64,000 bases of DNA from Planctomycetota bacterium (GCA_019912315.1 JAIOJA010000006.1:1-64000), one strand, 5' to 3'. Shown: positions 24,758 to 33,486, counted from the stretch's first letter. Numbers and translations are program-made. The notes: a model not told the origin generated them from the sequence alone.

Positions 24758-25275
24758 CTGTCTACCTCCAGGTTTCGCACCCGATCGTGCATGTCCTTCA
24801 ACCCGGCGGCAGAGACCTTCGAAAGCGCGTAGACCAGAACTTCCTTCTTTTCGGTGTCCACGAGCACGGTAACCGTGCCGGGCGTCAGGGTAATGCTGTT
24901 GGCGTAAATGGCGAGCGCGAGGTCGCTTTCGATTTCGTAGGGGATGCGCACCAGGTGGGGCTCAATGCGCTTGCGGGGGTTGAACGACCACACTCTGCGT
25001 GCCACGTCAAAGTTGGAGACTACGACCTGCCAGGCCAGCCAGGGCAGGTAGGTGATCTGGCGAATGGCGACACGCCCGACATTGCCTTCGTCGTAAAGGA
25101 ACCCGATCCGCGCCGCCAGCCAGGTGCCGAGGGCGCAACTCACTACCCCGCAGATAGACAGGTACAATTGATGGGTGTCACGCAGGTCCACCTGCCCGGA
25201 AAGCAGCACCCAGAAACCCAGCAGCACGAAGAAAAGCACAAGATGGCGCAGCACGGGAAAGCTCCGGGATTTCAT
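24754..25275 (-). CDS. mrpE: Mrp antiporter subunit E
   Basis: The 173-aa product has two or three N-terminal membrane helices and the MrpE hallmark SITLTPGTVTVLVD, preceded by ALAIYANS. The ATG at 25275 (MKSRSFPVLRH) is the most likely start. The frame can be read ten codons further from a TTG, but that segment is Pro/Trp-rich and not family-like. It is the first gene of the operon, about 80 bp from a good promoter. Confidence 0.9.
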   Translation of the reverse strand: MKSRSFPVLRHLVLFFVLLGFWVLLSGQVDLRDTHQLYLSICGVVSCALGTWLAARIGFLYDEGNVGRVAIRQITYLPWLAWQVVVSNFDVARRVWSFNPRKRIEPHLVRIPYEIESDLALAIYANSITLTPGTVTVLVDTEKKEVLVYALSKVSAAGLKDMHDRVRNLEVDR

Positions 25276-25654
25276 GCCGAGCCAGGGGGGCTGGCGGGGC
25301 GGCAACCAGTCAGCAACGACCGGTCACATACAATACGCACCAATTGGGCGCGAAGTATCGCCCTGCCCCGACGCCTTGTCAATTGAAGTCCGACCCGCGC
25401 CAGGGCTATCGCATTCTCGCGGCAGGACTCACAGGTGACGAGTGAGCCGGAACCCCGCTCAACTTCGGTCCACTCCGTGGTAAACGACGGCGCGCGCTGG
25501 TTTCCTGCTTTCCCTGCCTCGTGCTTTTCGATGTCGAAGGTGACCTGATTTTGATCACCGGTGTGTTTCACTCGGCACGCAATCCGTCGATCAGGAATTC
25601 ATGCCAGTAGCGAACAGCCTGACTTTGGTCAGCCCTTCTTGGCATAATGAGGCA
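25276..25654. other. Intergenic region between divergent mrp operon and TPR gene
   Basis: This 379-bp gap separates divergently transcribed genes. It contains a convincing minus-strand promoter for mrp (25354-25382). No coding sequence is supported: the 99-codon minus-strand frame at 25272-25571 has no family-like content or ribosome site. I did not identify a clear plus-strand promoter for the TPR gene. Confidence 0.6.
25354..25382 (-). promoter_or_regulatory. Sigma70-like promoter of the mrp operon
   Basis: On the minus strand a perfect TTGACA (25377-25382) is followed after exactly 17 bp by GATACT (25354-25359), a 4 of 6 match to the -10 consensus. It lies about 80 bp upstream of the mrpE start, and all downstream genes overlap, so it can drive the whole cluster. 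Confidence 0.65.
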
Positions 25655-27604
25655 ATGAGCGGGATCGCGCTGATTCCTTTTTCCACGCGCTCGGGCGATG
25701 AGATCGGCGGGCATATTGCCCGCGGGCTCAGCCTTGAACTGTCCGACTGGCTCGCTACATGCAGCGCCGAGCCCATGGTGCTCAACAGTGCGCAGACCGA
25801 AGAAGACGGCGCCTGGCGCAAACTGGTCAGCTTCAGCGACGAGTTGACCACCGAAAATGTCGTCGAATTCATGAGCGACATCCGCGGCGAAGACGGCGAA
25901 GGGCCCGACTTCCGTACCGTCATCAGCGGCGTCATTGAGGCGATCGCCGACTCGCCGCTCAGCAGCGGGCTGCACGTCGCGATTTCCGTGACCGATCTGG
26001 CGGGTGCCTTTTTGCGAGGGCGATTCGCCTGCGACCTGATGCCCGCGTCTTTCGGCAACTCCATCGTACGGCTGTTCAACGACGTCGCGGAATCTCTTGA
26101 TGTCAAAGCGCCCGCGCCCTACGACCCGCTGACACGACACATCGAGTCATGGCTCAACGTCATCGTCACACGCGCGCTGACACTGGCCGCGGAAGTCGGG
26201 GCGGTTTCCCGCGACGCGGAGGGCGTCTACGCCCCCGCCCTTGAAGCCCTGCGCCTCGACCCGGAATTCAAGCTCGCCCGTGATCGCCTGGCGGAGCTGA
26301 CCCAGGTGCTGGTGCTTGAGCGCGGTTTCGAGGCCACCCCGGCCATCAAGGCGCTCGAAACCGCCATTGCGCGCGCGGGCGCTGACTGGCGCTCGCAACG
26401 CGCTCGCGGACACCTGCTGCTTGCGGGCGGCGAGTTCGGGCAGGCCGCCAAGGCTTTCTGTCTGGTGCTGAGCGGGCGCCACGAAGCCCCCGACAAAGCG
26501 GACCGAATGCAGGCCGCTTTGCAGGCCGGGCGCGCCTTCAACCTGGCGGACAGGCACGCGGAAGCGCAACGAGTACTGAGCGTCGCCATGCAGGCGGAGA
26601 ACCTGCGGGTTGATGCGATTGTCGAATCCGCGTCGTCCAGCGCGTCCATGGGTGAAACGGCGGTGGCTGAGCGCCTGTGGAACCGGGCCCTTGAGCTTGA
26701 GCCGCAGAGCATCCAGGCCCGCCTGTATCTGGCACGCCTGTATCGTTCTCGCGGCGAGATGGACGAGGCTGCCAATCAGTACGTCGAAATGCTGAAGCAG
26801 CCGGGGCTGCCGCGGGAGATCTTCGCGGACGCCGCGGAGTTTTTCGTGGTCAACCAGATGCACGAAAAGGCTCTCGGCGCCGCAGAAAAGTACGCCGAGG
26901 AACACCCGGGGGACGCGATTGCGCACGTACTTACCGCGAGTTCTCTGAATGCCCTGGGACGCCACAAACGCGCGTTGAAGGCGCTCGATCGCGCGGAGCT
27001 GTGCGTCGGAGTGGACGACTTCCACGACCTGATGGTGCGCCAACGCCGCTTCGCCGAGCACCCGGAAGCGGAAAAACGGTTTCGGGCATGGGCAGAGGTA
27101 TGCCTGACCGGCAGCGCCAAGCAAGGCGAGCGCGAAATACGCGCGATCATCGACAAGTTCGAAGACTTCTGGGAGGCGCACTTCTTTCTGGGCATCGCCC
27201 TGCGCCGCCAGGACAAGTTTGAGGAAGCCCGCGACGTACTTGAGCATCTGCGCAGCCGCCAGCCCCTGCCCGGCATCGAGAAAGAGCTCACGGGGATTTA
27301 CTCGCGCCTTGGTGAGCCGCAAAAGGCGCTCGACTACGCCCGGCAGGCCCTGGATGCTGCGCCGGAGGACCCGACCCTGCTGACCAATTACGCCGCGGCG
27401 TTGCTCGAGAACAACGAGATCGACGAAGCGAACAAATTCGCGTCGCGCGCGCAGATGCTGATGCCCGATGACGAAGCGACGGCCAAGCTGTCCGAGCTGA
27501 TCAAGCTGCGCATGACCAAGCGCGGCGTGATCAAGAATTTCAAGGCGACGCTCAAAGACGCCACCGCCTGGTTTCGCATCGCCCGCCGCAAGCGCGACAA
27601 ATGA
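25655..27604 (+). CDS. Tetratricopeptide-repeat protein, function unknown
   Basis: The 649-aa product has an N-terminal region of about 150 aa that begins MSGIALIPFSTRSGDE and matches no family I know. A long array of TPR-like helices runs from about residue 180 to the end, for example AERLWNRALELEPQSIQARL, DEAANQYVEML and DYARQALDAAPEDPTLLTNY. No signal peptide or membrane segment is visible, so it is probably cytoplasmic. The ATG at 25655 is preferred to an in-frame ATG at 25601. TPR arrays usually mediate protein-protein contacts. The partner is not indicated by the neighbours, which are the divergent mrp operon and a helicase gene 50 bp downstream. Confidence 0.85.
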   Translation: MSGIALIPFSTRSGDEIGGHIARGLSLELSDWLATCSAEPMVLNSAQTEEDGAWRKLVSFSDELTTENVVEFMSDIRGEDGEGPDFRTVISGVIEAIADSPLSSGLHVAISVTDLAGAFLRGRFACDLMPASFGNSIVRLFNDVAESLDVKAPAPYDPLTRHIESWLNVIVTRALTLAAEVGAVSRDAEGVYAPALEALRLDPEFKLARDRLAELTQVLVLERGFEATPAIKALETAIARAGADWRSQRARGHLLLAGGEFGQAAKAFCLVLSGRHEAPDKADRMQAALQAGRAFNLADRHAEAQRVLSVAMQAENLRVDAIVESASSSASMGETAVAERLWNRALELEPQSIQARLYLARLYRSRGEMDEAANQYVEMLKQPGLPREIFADAAEFFVVNQMHEKALGAAEKYAEEHPGDAIAHVLTASSLNALGRHKRALKALDRAELCVGVDDFHDLMVRQRRFAEHPEAEKRFRAWAEVCLTGSAKQGEREIRAIIDKFEDFWEAHFFLGIALRRQDKFEEARDVLEHLRSRQPLPGIEKELTGIYSRLGEPQKALDYARQALDAAPEDPTLLTNYAAALLENNEIDEANKFASRAQMLMPDDEATAKLSELIKLRMTKRGVIKNFKATLKDATAWFRIARRKRDK

Positions 27605-27654
27605 ACAATCTTCCCGGCAGGTCTCAATGTCGCACGGGCTGCTAGACTCGCGGC

Positions 27655-29682
27655 ATGAGTTTCGTGGATACCATTCTAGGCCCAAAGGGGCTGATCGCGC
27701 AGAAGCTGCCGGGTTACGAAGACCGTCCCCAGCAGTTGATGATGGCGCGCGCCGTCGAGATGGCCCTTGAGCAGGACCGCCACCTCGTCGTCGAAGCCGG
27801 CACGGGCGTCGGCAAGTCCTTCGCCTACCTTGTGCCCGCCATCCGCCGCGCCACCGAGGGCAAGCCTGACGACAAACCGGTCGTGATCAGCACCGGCACG
27901 ATCGCCTTGCAGGAACAGCTTTACAGCAAGGACATCCCGTTCATTCGCAGCGTGTGGGACGAAGAGTTCACGGCCGTGCTGGCCAAGGGACGCGGCAACT
28001 ACATCAGCCTGCGACGCCTGTCCAACGCGCTCAAGAACGAAGCCAGGCAGGGCAACAGCGACCTGAGCCGCGAGCTGACACGCATACAAAGATGGTCCGA
28101 AGACACCGGCGACGGCTCGCGCAGCAGCATGGACTTCACCCCCAGCGGCGAGGCTTGGGACACGGTTGTCAGCAGCAGCGACAACTGCCTGCAACGGGCC
28201 TGCCTGAACTATGAGAAGGCCTGCTTCTATCAGCGCGCGAAAAAACGCATCTACAACGCCAACGTGCTGGTCGTGAACCACGCATTGCTGTGCGCGGATC
28301 TCGCGCTGAAGGCCCAGGGCGTGAACTATCTGCCGGACTACAAGTATCTCATCATTGACGAAGCCCACGACCTGGAACGCTACGCCAGCGACCACCTGGG
28401 CATTCACATATCACGTGACGGAATGCGCTACGCGCTGGGCATGGTCTACAACGCGCGCTCGAACAAAGGGCTGATCTCGCGCTTCGACTTTTTGCGAGGC
28501 TGCCACGACGCGCTGCGCCAGACCCGTGACGCCGTTGAGCAGTTCTTCAACGAGGTCGAGGCGTGGGCGCACCGCAACGGGCCCAGCCCGATCCGTGTGA
28601 ATCGCGCCGAACTGTTTTCGACCGACGCCTCCAACGCGCTGCTTGAGCTGGCGCTGCTGTTGAAGCAAGGCATCCAGCGCACCGAAAGCGAAGAAGAGCG
28701 CCTGGACATTGAATCCGTCATGAAGCGCCTCAACAACGCGGCCGCCGGCATTCTCACCTTCGTGAACCAGCAGCTTGAGGGCCAGGTCTACTGGATCGAA
28801 ACCAACGTCGGGCGCAACGAGCAGAACGTCGAGTTGCACGCGGCGCCCGTACACGTCGGTGATCTGCTGCGCAAGCACCTGTTCGAGCGCTGCAAGGGCG
28901 TGGTGATGACCAGCGCGACGCTCGCCACAGGCCCCGACAACTTTGATTATGTCCGCGGGCGTCTGGGCATGCCGGACGACGGCTTGCAGTTACAGGTTGG
29001 CAGCCCGTTCGATTTCAAGACGAACGCCCAGATCGTGATCCCGCGCGACATGCCGGAGCCCCCCAGGGGCGGGGGCAAGAACGACGACTACGACCAGCGC
29101 GTGAACGAAGAAGTCACCGAAGCGATCAAACGCAGCCGGGGCGGCACATTCGTGCTGTTCACCAGCTACGGGCAGATGCGCCGGGTATACGACGCCCTGC
29201 ACGCAAAGCTTGAGTTTCTCGGCTACACGTCGCTGCGCCAGGGGGGCTCACTGTCACGCCAGCGAATGCTCGAGCGCTTCAAGGAAGGCGACAAGATGGT
29301 GCTGTTCGGCGTCGAGAGTTTCTGGCAGGGGGTGGACGTGCCGGGTGAAGCGCTGACAACCGTGATCCTTGTGCGCCTGCCGTTCCCCGTGCCAAGCGAC
29401 CCCCTGGTGGCCGCGCGCATGGAGGAAGTGCGGCGCTCCGGCGGCAGCGATTTCACGGATTACATGGTGCCTGAAGCGACGATCAAACTGCGCCAGGGTT
29501 TCGGGCGACTGATTCGGCGCAAGGATGACTTCGGCACAGTCGTGATTCTTGATTCGCGCGTGATCACCAAGGGCTACGGCAAGAAGATCCTGCGCGCGTT
29601 GCCCGACTGCGAAGTCACCGACGGCAAGGGCGGCGACCCGCGCGCGAAAAAACCGGTGCAGGCCGACACACTCGAGCTTTGA
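27655..29682 (+). CDS. dinG: DinG/XPD-type ATP-dependent helicase
   Basis: The 675-aa product is a superfamily 2 5'-3' DNA helicase. It has Walker A EAGTGVGKS (48-55), motif II DEAH (235-238), MTSATLATG, VLFTSYGQM and the last motif LRQGFGRLIRR. The XPD/DinG iron-sulphur domain between motifs I and II keeps Cys178, Cys183 and Cys190 (DNCLQRACLNYEKACFY). The first cluster position, normally KGRxNYxC, reads KGRGNYISLRR, with Ser118 in place of Cys. The cluster may therefore be absent or altered. It is coupled to the pseudouridine synthase gene by a TGATG overlap. It probably acts in DNA repair or R-loop removal. Confidence 0.92.
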   Translation: MSFVDTILGPKGLIAQKLPGYEDRPQQLMMARAVEMALEQDRHLVVEAGTGVGKSFAYLVPAIRRATEGKPDDKPVVISTGTIALQEQLYSKDIPFIRSVWDEEFTAVLAKGRGNYISLRRLSNALKNEARQGNSDLSRELTRIQRWSEDTGDGSRSSMDFTPSGEAWDTVVSSSDNCLQRACLNYEKACFYQRAKKRIYNANVLVVNHALLCADLALKAQGVNYLPDYKYLIIDEAHDLERYASDHLGIHISRDGMRYALGMVYNARSNKGLISRFDFLRGCHDALRQTRDAVEQFFNEVEAWAHRNGPSPIRVNRAELFSTDASNALLELALLLKQGIQRTESEEERLDIESVMKRLNNAAAGILTFVNQQLEGQVYWIETNVGRNEQNVELHAAPVHVGDLLRKHLFERCKGVVMTSATLATGPDNFDYVRGRLGMPDDGLQLQVGSPFDFKTNAQIVIPRDMPEPPRGGGKNDDYDQRVNEEVTEAIKRSRGGTFVLFTSYGQMRRVYDALHAKLEFLGYTSLRQGGSLSRQRMLERFKEGDKMVLFGVESFWQGVDVPGEALTTVILVRLPFPVPSDPLVAARMEEVRRSGGSDFTDYMVPEATIKLRQGFGRLIRRKDDFGTVVILDSRVITKGYGKKILRALPDCEVTDGKGGDPRAKKPVQADTLEL

Positions 29683-30401
29683 TGCGCAAACCAAAACGCG
29701 GCAGCAGCTATCGCAGCTACGCCCTCGTACATGAGGACGCGCACCTGCTTGTGGTAAGCAAGCCGGGCGGATTGCTCACCAACATGAGCGAAGACGGCGA
29801 GCAAACACTCCAGGACCAGTTACGCGCGCACGTTGCGCCGTCATCCGAGCCCGACGCCGTCCCCCCCACCGCCATACACCGTCTGGACCGCTTTACTTCC
29901 GGGTTGGTGATCTTCGGGCGCACGCAACGGGCCCTCGAGATGCTTGGCGAACTGATTCGCGAGGGGCGCATCGACAAACGCTACTGGCTGATGACTGTCG
30001 GCGTGCCGCCGGGCGGCAAAATCGAGGCCGCGCTGGAGCGCACCGAAGGCAGCAAACGCATGATGCGGGTCAGTACCCTTGAGCACGCCCAGCCCGCATT
30101 GACCGAGTACACCGTAGAAGAAGATATCGAGAACTTCGCCCTGGTGGCGGCCCGTATCCACACCGGTCGCACACACCAGTTGCGCGTGCATTTTGAGCAC
30201 GCGGGCTTTCCCATCGCCGGCGACAACATTTACGGCAACCGCCGGGCCAACGCCGACCTGCGGCGGATTCACGGTTTGCAGCGCCAGTTCATTCATGCGC
30301 GCGAGTTGACGCTCACTCACCCCGTTACGGCCGAAACTTTGTGCCTTCAAGCCAAACTGCCCAAGGACCTCAGTCGCGTGCTGAAATCCCTGCGAGGGTG
30401 A
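29682..30401 (+). CDS. RluA-family pseudouridine synthase
   Basis: The 239-aa enzyme isomerises uridine to pseudouridine in rRNA or tRNA. The catalytic motif IHRLDRFTSGLVIF carries Asp69. Other family signatures are VVSKPGGLL, KRYWLMT, ARIHTGRTHQLRVHF and the end motif FIHARELTLTHP. No N-terminal S4 RNA-binding domain is present, which fits the shorter RluA/RluC-like types. The ATG at 29682 overlaps the helicase stop (TGATG). The precise target site cannot be told from sequence. Confidence 0.95.
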   Translation: MRKPKRGSSYRSYALVHEDAHLLVVSKPGGLLTNMSEDGEQTLQDQLRAHVAPSSEPDAVPPTAIHRLDRFTSGLVIFGRTQRALEMLGELIREGRIDKRYWLMTVGVPPGGKIEAALERTEGSKRMMRVSTLEHAQPALTEYTVEEDIENFALVAARIHTGRTHQLRVHFEHAGFPIAGDNIYGNRRANADLRRIHGLQRQFIHARELTLTHPVTAETLCLQAKLPKDLSRVLKSLRG

Positions 30402-30512
30402 GGGCACGCGGTCCTTTCTAACCTCCCGACGAAGTCGTCTAGACTTGCGGTGAAACACCATTTTTCTGCATAACTCTGCCGGCAAAATCGTTATGATGTG
30501 GGCGAGGAAGGG

Positions 30513-30550
30513 GCCCCTTACAGGCAAGTATTTGCCGACGGGGCTTTTTT
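30513..30550 (+). terminator. Two-tier hairpin with T6 tract, terminator or leader attenuator
   Basis: GCCCC (30513-30517) can pair with GGGGC (30540-30544), enclosing an inner hairpin GGCAA/TTGCC (30523-30536), and six T follow directly. A 12-bp perfect palindrome AAGGGGCCCCTT (30508-30519) overlaps the outer stem, so a competing fold is possible. It lies about 110 bp after the pseudouridine synthase gene and 35 bp before the next ATG. It may simply end the upstream transcript or attenuate the downstream one. Confidence 0.55.
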
Positions 30551-30584
30551 CATTCCCCGCGTCGGACCACTCAGGAGGTCAGAG

Positions 30585-32411
30585 ATGCCAACCCCCAAGC
30601 AAGTCTTGTTCTTTATGGTCGCCGTCGCGGCGGTGATGTTGTTCGCGGCCCCGGCCAATCTGCTGGAGGCGCAACGCTCCAGCGGGCGTAGCGGCAGTTC
30701 GTCGGATGCAAGCCGCGCGGGGTCGTCCAGTCGGTCTGTGGGAAGCAGCCGGTCAAGCTCACCCAGCGGCTCCTCGGGTATCAGCCGATCAAGCTCACCA
30801 AGCAGGTCCAGTTCACCAAGCAGGTCCAGTTCACCCAGCAGGTCAAGCTCACCCAGCAGGTCAAGCTCACCCAGCAGGTCAAGCTCGCCAAGCAGGTCCA
30901 GCTCGCCAAGCAGGTCCAGCAGCCTGCCGAGCACCAGCCGGTCAAGCTCACCCAGCCGGTCAAGCAGCCTGCCGAGCACCAGTCGCTCAAGCTCGGGCGA
31001 CACCAGTTCGTCCCGGGGCGTCAGCGGGCTTTCGCGCAGCAGCTATCGCAGCGCGCCCTCACGCACGACCAGCAGCGGCGTCCCGACCATAACGCGGGCC
31101 GCGCCTGATTCATCCCGCCTGGCCCGCACGTCTCGGTCCACTGCCCCGACTACGCGCAGTACACCTTCGCGCGCCGCCACGTCATCGCCCCTGATTTCGC
31201 GTGCCTCCAACACCAACTCGCGCTCCACGACTTCACGCAGCACGGGCGACGGCACGTTTTCCGAGCGCAGCACCCTGACCTCATTCCGCGGACAGAACAC
31301 CGGCGCGTCGTCTTTCCGGTCTACTCCGTCGCGCCCGGCCGAAGACCTGGGTGGCAAGATAATCAACACGCACAGCAGCTATCGCGGCAACTACTACACA
31401 GGTAGCTACTACGGGGGCTATTACGGCAGCTATACGGGGTACTACCCCAGCCACCACATCGGGTTTTCCATAGGCTTCCAGGCCGGGCCTTTCTGGTTCG
31501 GGGTTGGCAGCTACGGCGGGTACGGCTACTACGGCTCGCGCCACGTGTACTACGGGTCGCACTCAATCGCGTACCTGTCCGGGCACGCCTGGCACATCGT
31601 CCCTTACAACTACGGCTGGTACGGCTACAGCTTTGGGCGCCGCTGCCATTTCTACCCTTGGCAGCATTTCCGGCATCGCCACTGCTATCGCTATGGCGGA
31701 CTGTACTTCAATGTCAGCCGGCCTTACTGGTACGGCTACAGCCGCTGGTACGACTACAACCCGTACGGCTACAGCTATGTAAGCCTGTCCTACGATTCGC
31801 TGTATGACGACGGCTACACCCGCGGCTACTACGACGGGGCTGACGACGCATCGAGCTATCGTGACGACCGCCGCCGTGACGAGATTGGCAAAACTCCGCG
31901 CCCCCGGGTGCCGGATTCAAGCATCGACCGCGCCCGCACGGACGCCGCCGAGGAGTTCCGCCACGAAATGAGTCGCGGCACGGAGTCCTTCCAGAACGCC
32001 GACTTCAAGCAGTCCACCAGGGCGTTCAAAGAGGCCGTGATTCTCAGCCCGGAAAGTGCCGACGCGCGCTACAGCCTTGCCGTAAGCGCCTTTGCCGAGG
32101 GGAAGTACTCCTTCGCCGCTTTCGCGCTGCGCCGCGGCATCGCCCTCGAGCCCGAAGCCAGCAACATCGACCTGCCGGCGGTCTTCGGCGACCGGGTTGT
32201 GCTTGAAGGCTTCATCACAGAGCTGCAGGACGAACTGAAAGACAACCCGGAAGACCCGGACCTGCTGTTGCTTGGTGGTTATGTCGCGCTGCACACCGGT
32301 GATGCCTCCAGTGCCGCCGAACTGCTGGATCGCGCCATGCGCGCCGACCCGGATGACAAAGCCGGCGAATACCTGCAGCGCCAGGCCATGAAAGCCCTGG
32401 AAGACGAGTAA
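30585..32411 (+). CDS. Secreted Ser/Arg-repeat, Tyr/Gly-rich protein with C-terminal TPR domain
   Basis: The 608-aa product has four parts. A signal peptide covers about residues 1-28 (VLFFMVAVAAVMLFAAPANLLEA). A Ser/Arg-rich low-complexity region (about 30-250) contains at least seven SSPSRS hexapeptides. A Tyr/Gly/His-rich region (about 270-410) has motifs such as YYGGYYGSYTGYYPSHH. Two or three TPR units lie at the C-terminus (RAFKEAVILSPESADARYSL, AAELLDRAMRADPDDKAGEY). AGGAGGT precedes the ATG. I do not recognise a full-length family. Arg/Ser and Tyr richness suggest a cell-surface or matrix structural role, but that is inference. A strong terminator follows. Confidence 0.85.
   Translation: MPTPKQVLFFMVAVAAVMLFAAPANLLEAQRSSGRSGSSSDASRAGSSSRSVGSSRSSSPSGSSGISRSSSPSRSSSPSRSSSPSRSSSPSRSSSPSRSSSPSRSSSPSRSSSLPSTSRSSSPSRSSSLPSTSRSSSGDTSSSRGVSGLSRSSYRSAPSRTTSSGVPTITRAAPDSSRLARTSRSTAPTTRSTPSRAATSSPLISRASNTNSRSTTSRSTGDGTFSERSTLTSFRGQNTGASSFRSTPSRPAEDLGGKIINTHSSYRGNYYTGSYYGGYYGSYTGYYPSHHIGFSIGFQAGPFWFGVGSYGGYGYYGSRHVYYGSHSIAYLSGHAWHIVPYNYGWYGYSFGRRCHFYPWQHFRHRHCYRYGGLYFNVSRPYWYGYSRWYDYNPYGYSYVSLSYDSLYDDGYTRGYYDGADDASSYRDDRRRDEIGKTPRPRVPDSSIDRARTDAAEEFRHEMSRGTESFQNADFKQSTRAFKEAVILSPESADARYSLAVSAFAEGKYSFAAFALRRGIALEPEASNIDLPAVFGDRVVLEGFITELQDELKDNPEDPDLLLLGGYVALHTGDASSAAELLDRAMRADPDDKAGEYLQRQAMKALEDE
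30780..30990 (+). repeat. In-frame 18-bp tandem repeats (SSPSRS units)
   Basis: An 18-bp unit close to AGCTCACCAAGCAGGTCC repeats about seven times from about 30790 to 30925, encoding SSPSRS. A longer module encoding SSSLPSTSR then occurs twice. Copies differ at scattered third-position bases, so the array is not brand new, but slippage could still change its length. Confidence 0.85.
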
Positions 32412-32425
32412 GTGTTTTTCTGATC

Positions 32426-32463
32426 GCGGGGACCCGGTGGCTGCCCACCGGGTCCCCGCTTTT
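32426..32463 (+). terminator. Intrinsic terminator
   Basis: GCGGGGACCCGGTGG pairs perfectly with CCACCGGGTCCCCGC around a CTGC loop, followed by TTTT. It lies about 15 bp after the stop codon of the secreted Ser/Arg-repeat gene. Confidence 0.93.
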
Positions 32464-32508
32464 GATTCGGGGCTTTCGGCGCGCTGTTGCCTTTGGCACA
32501 CTCAATTC

Positions 32509-33051
32509 ATGGCAAAAGTTGAATCGGCGGACGGCAGCAGTTTTTTTGAACTAAGCCCTGTCCATGTAACCCGAGCCCGCGGCACCACCGGCGATGCGGA
32601 CGGGCTGGTATGCACAATCCGCTTTGAGTCCTACGGCGAGCCTGTGGAAGGCGAAGCCAACCTTACCCGCGGCGGACTCACCCGCATGATCGACAAACTG
32701 CTGGGCTTCACGCAGAAGCGTGCCGGCATGATGCAACTCCGCAGCGACACGAACGAAGTCGAGATCAGCCTTGCCGCCAAACGCAGCAAGTGGACGCAGA
32801 AGATCAACGTAACCGGGCTTGCCGGCGTGCCCGCACCGGACCAGCCGGAGCCCGAGGCAAGCGAGGAGCTGCGCGTGTCCTTCGGCGCGACATACCGGCA
32901 ATCAAACGCGGCCGCCGGCGCCGTGGAGCACCGCTGTGGCATGGTCTGCACCTTTGACGCGCTAGCGGAATTCGCGCGGGCGCTCAAGACGGAGTTCGAG
33001 GCCGCCCCGACACGCCGCGGCACCGGCAGGGTCAACCCGCCCGGAGCCTGA
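32509..33051 (+). CDS. Conserved-looking protein of unknown function
   Basis: The 180-aa product starts MAKVESADGSSFFELS and has no signal peptide or membrane helix. It reads as a soluble, mostly beta domain, followed by a Pro/Glu linker (PAPDQPEPEASEE) and a second small segment. I recognise no motif. The ATG at 32509 lies 45 bp after the terminator, and the longer frame would run through the terminator hairpin, so the shorter start is preferred. It ends one base before the next ATG (TGACATG), and the two genes are probably co-expressed. Confidence 0.7.
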   Translation: MAKVESADGSSFFELSPVHVTRARGTTGDADGLVCTIRFESYGEPVEGEANLTRGGLTRMIDKLLGFTQKRAGMMQLRSDTNEVEISLAAKRSKWTQKINVTGLAGVPAPDQPEPEASEELRVSFGATYRQSNAAAGAVEHRCGMVCTFDALAEFARALKTEFEAAPTRRGTGRVNPPGA

Positions 33052-33052
33052 C

Positions 33053-33457
33053 ATGCCCGGCGATGACGACACCAGCATCGAGTGGCTTGAGCGCGACTCG
33101 CGCCCGTGGGTGCTGTTCGCCCTTCAGCCCGACCAACTGACAGCGCGCATGACCATCACGTACCTCGAGGCGGGCGGCATCGAAGCGCGCGTGGGCACCA
33201 CCAGCGGTCACTACTGCGTCGAAGTGCCCCAAGGGCAGCTTGAGCAGGCCCGCGCTGTCTACACGCCGGCCGAAAGCGGTGTCATGCCTCCCATGCAGGA
33301 AATCAGCCGCAAGACCGGGGTTCACACAGGCGTGCACCTCAAGCTCCGCCTGACCGAGCCCCGGCGAAAAGAACGCAAGCGGGCCATCGGCAAATGGGCG
33401 TTGCGGCTGGCCGTGGTCGCGGGCATCACCGCGCTGCTGCTGCTGATCATTGACTGA
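33053..33457 (+). CDS. Small tail-anchored membrane protein, function unknown
   Basis: The 134-aa product has a soluble N-terminal domain of about 75 aa, with VLFALQPDQLTARMTITYLE resembling a small alpha/beta fold of the DUF2007 sort (signal-transducing or unknown). A basic stretch follows (EPRRKERKRAIGKW), then a single C-terminal helix, LRLAVVAGITALLLLII. The basic stretch before the helix suggests the N-terminal domain is cytoplasmic. The start lies one base after the upstream stop. The DUF2007 suggestion is weak. Confidence 0.7.
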   Translation: MPGDDDTSIEWLERDSRPWVLFALQPDQLTARMTITYLEAGGIEARVGTTSGHYCVEVPQGQLEQARAVYTPAESGVMPPMQEISRKTGVHTGVHLKLRLTEPRRKERKRAIGKWALRLAVVAGITALLLLIID

Positions 33458-33486
33458 CTGCGGACTGACTGCGGACTGATTGACTG
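33449..33486 (+). repeat. Short GACTGACTGCG tandem repeat
   Basis: An 11-bp unit, GACTGACTGCG, occurs twice in full and then decays (GACTGATTGACTGA). It spans the stop codon of the preceding gene and could shift the C-terminus if its copy number changed. Confidence 0.7.

Noticed and set aside
25272-25571. 99-codon minus-strand frame upstream of mrpE
   Set aside because: It covers the mrp promoter candidate, has no ribosome site and its composition is not protein-like.
30780-30990. Regular repeats resembling a CRISPR array
   Set aside because: The 18-bp units are contiguous, in frame and lack spacers. They encode SSPSRS in a secreted protein.
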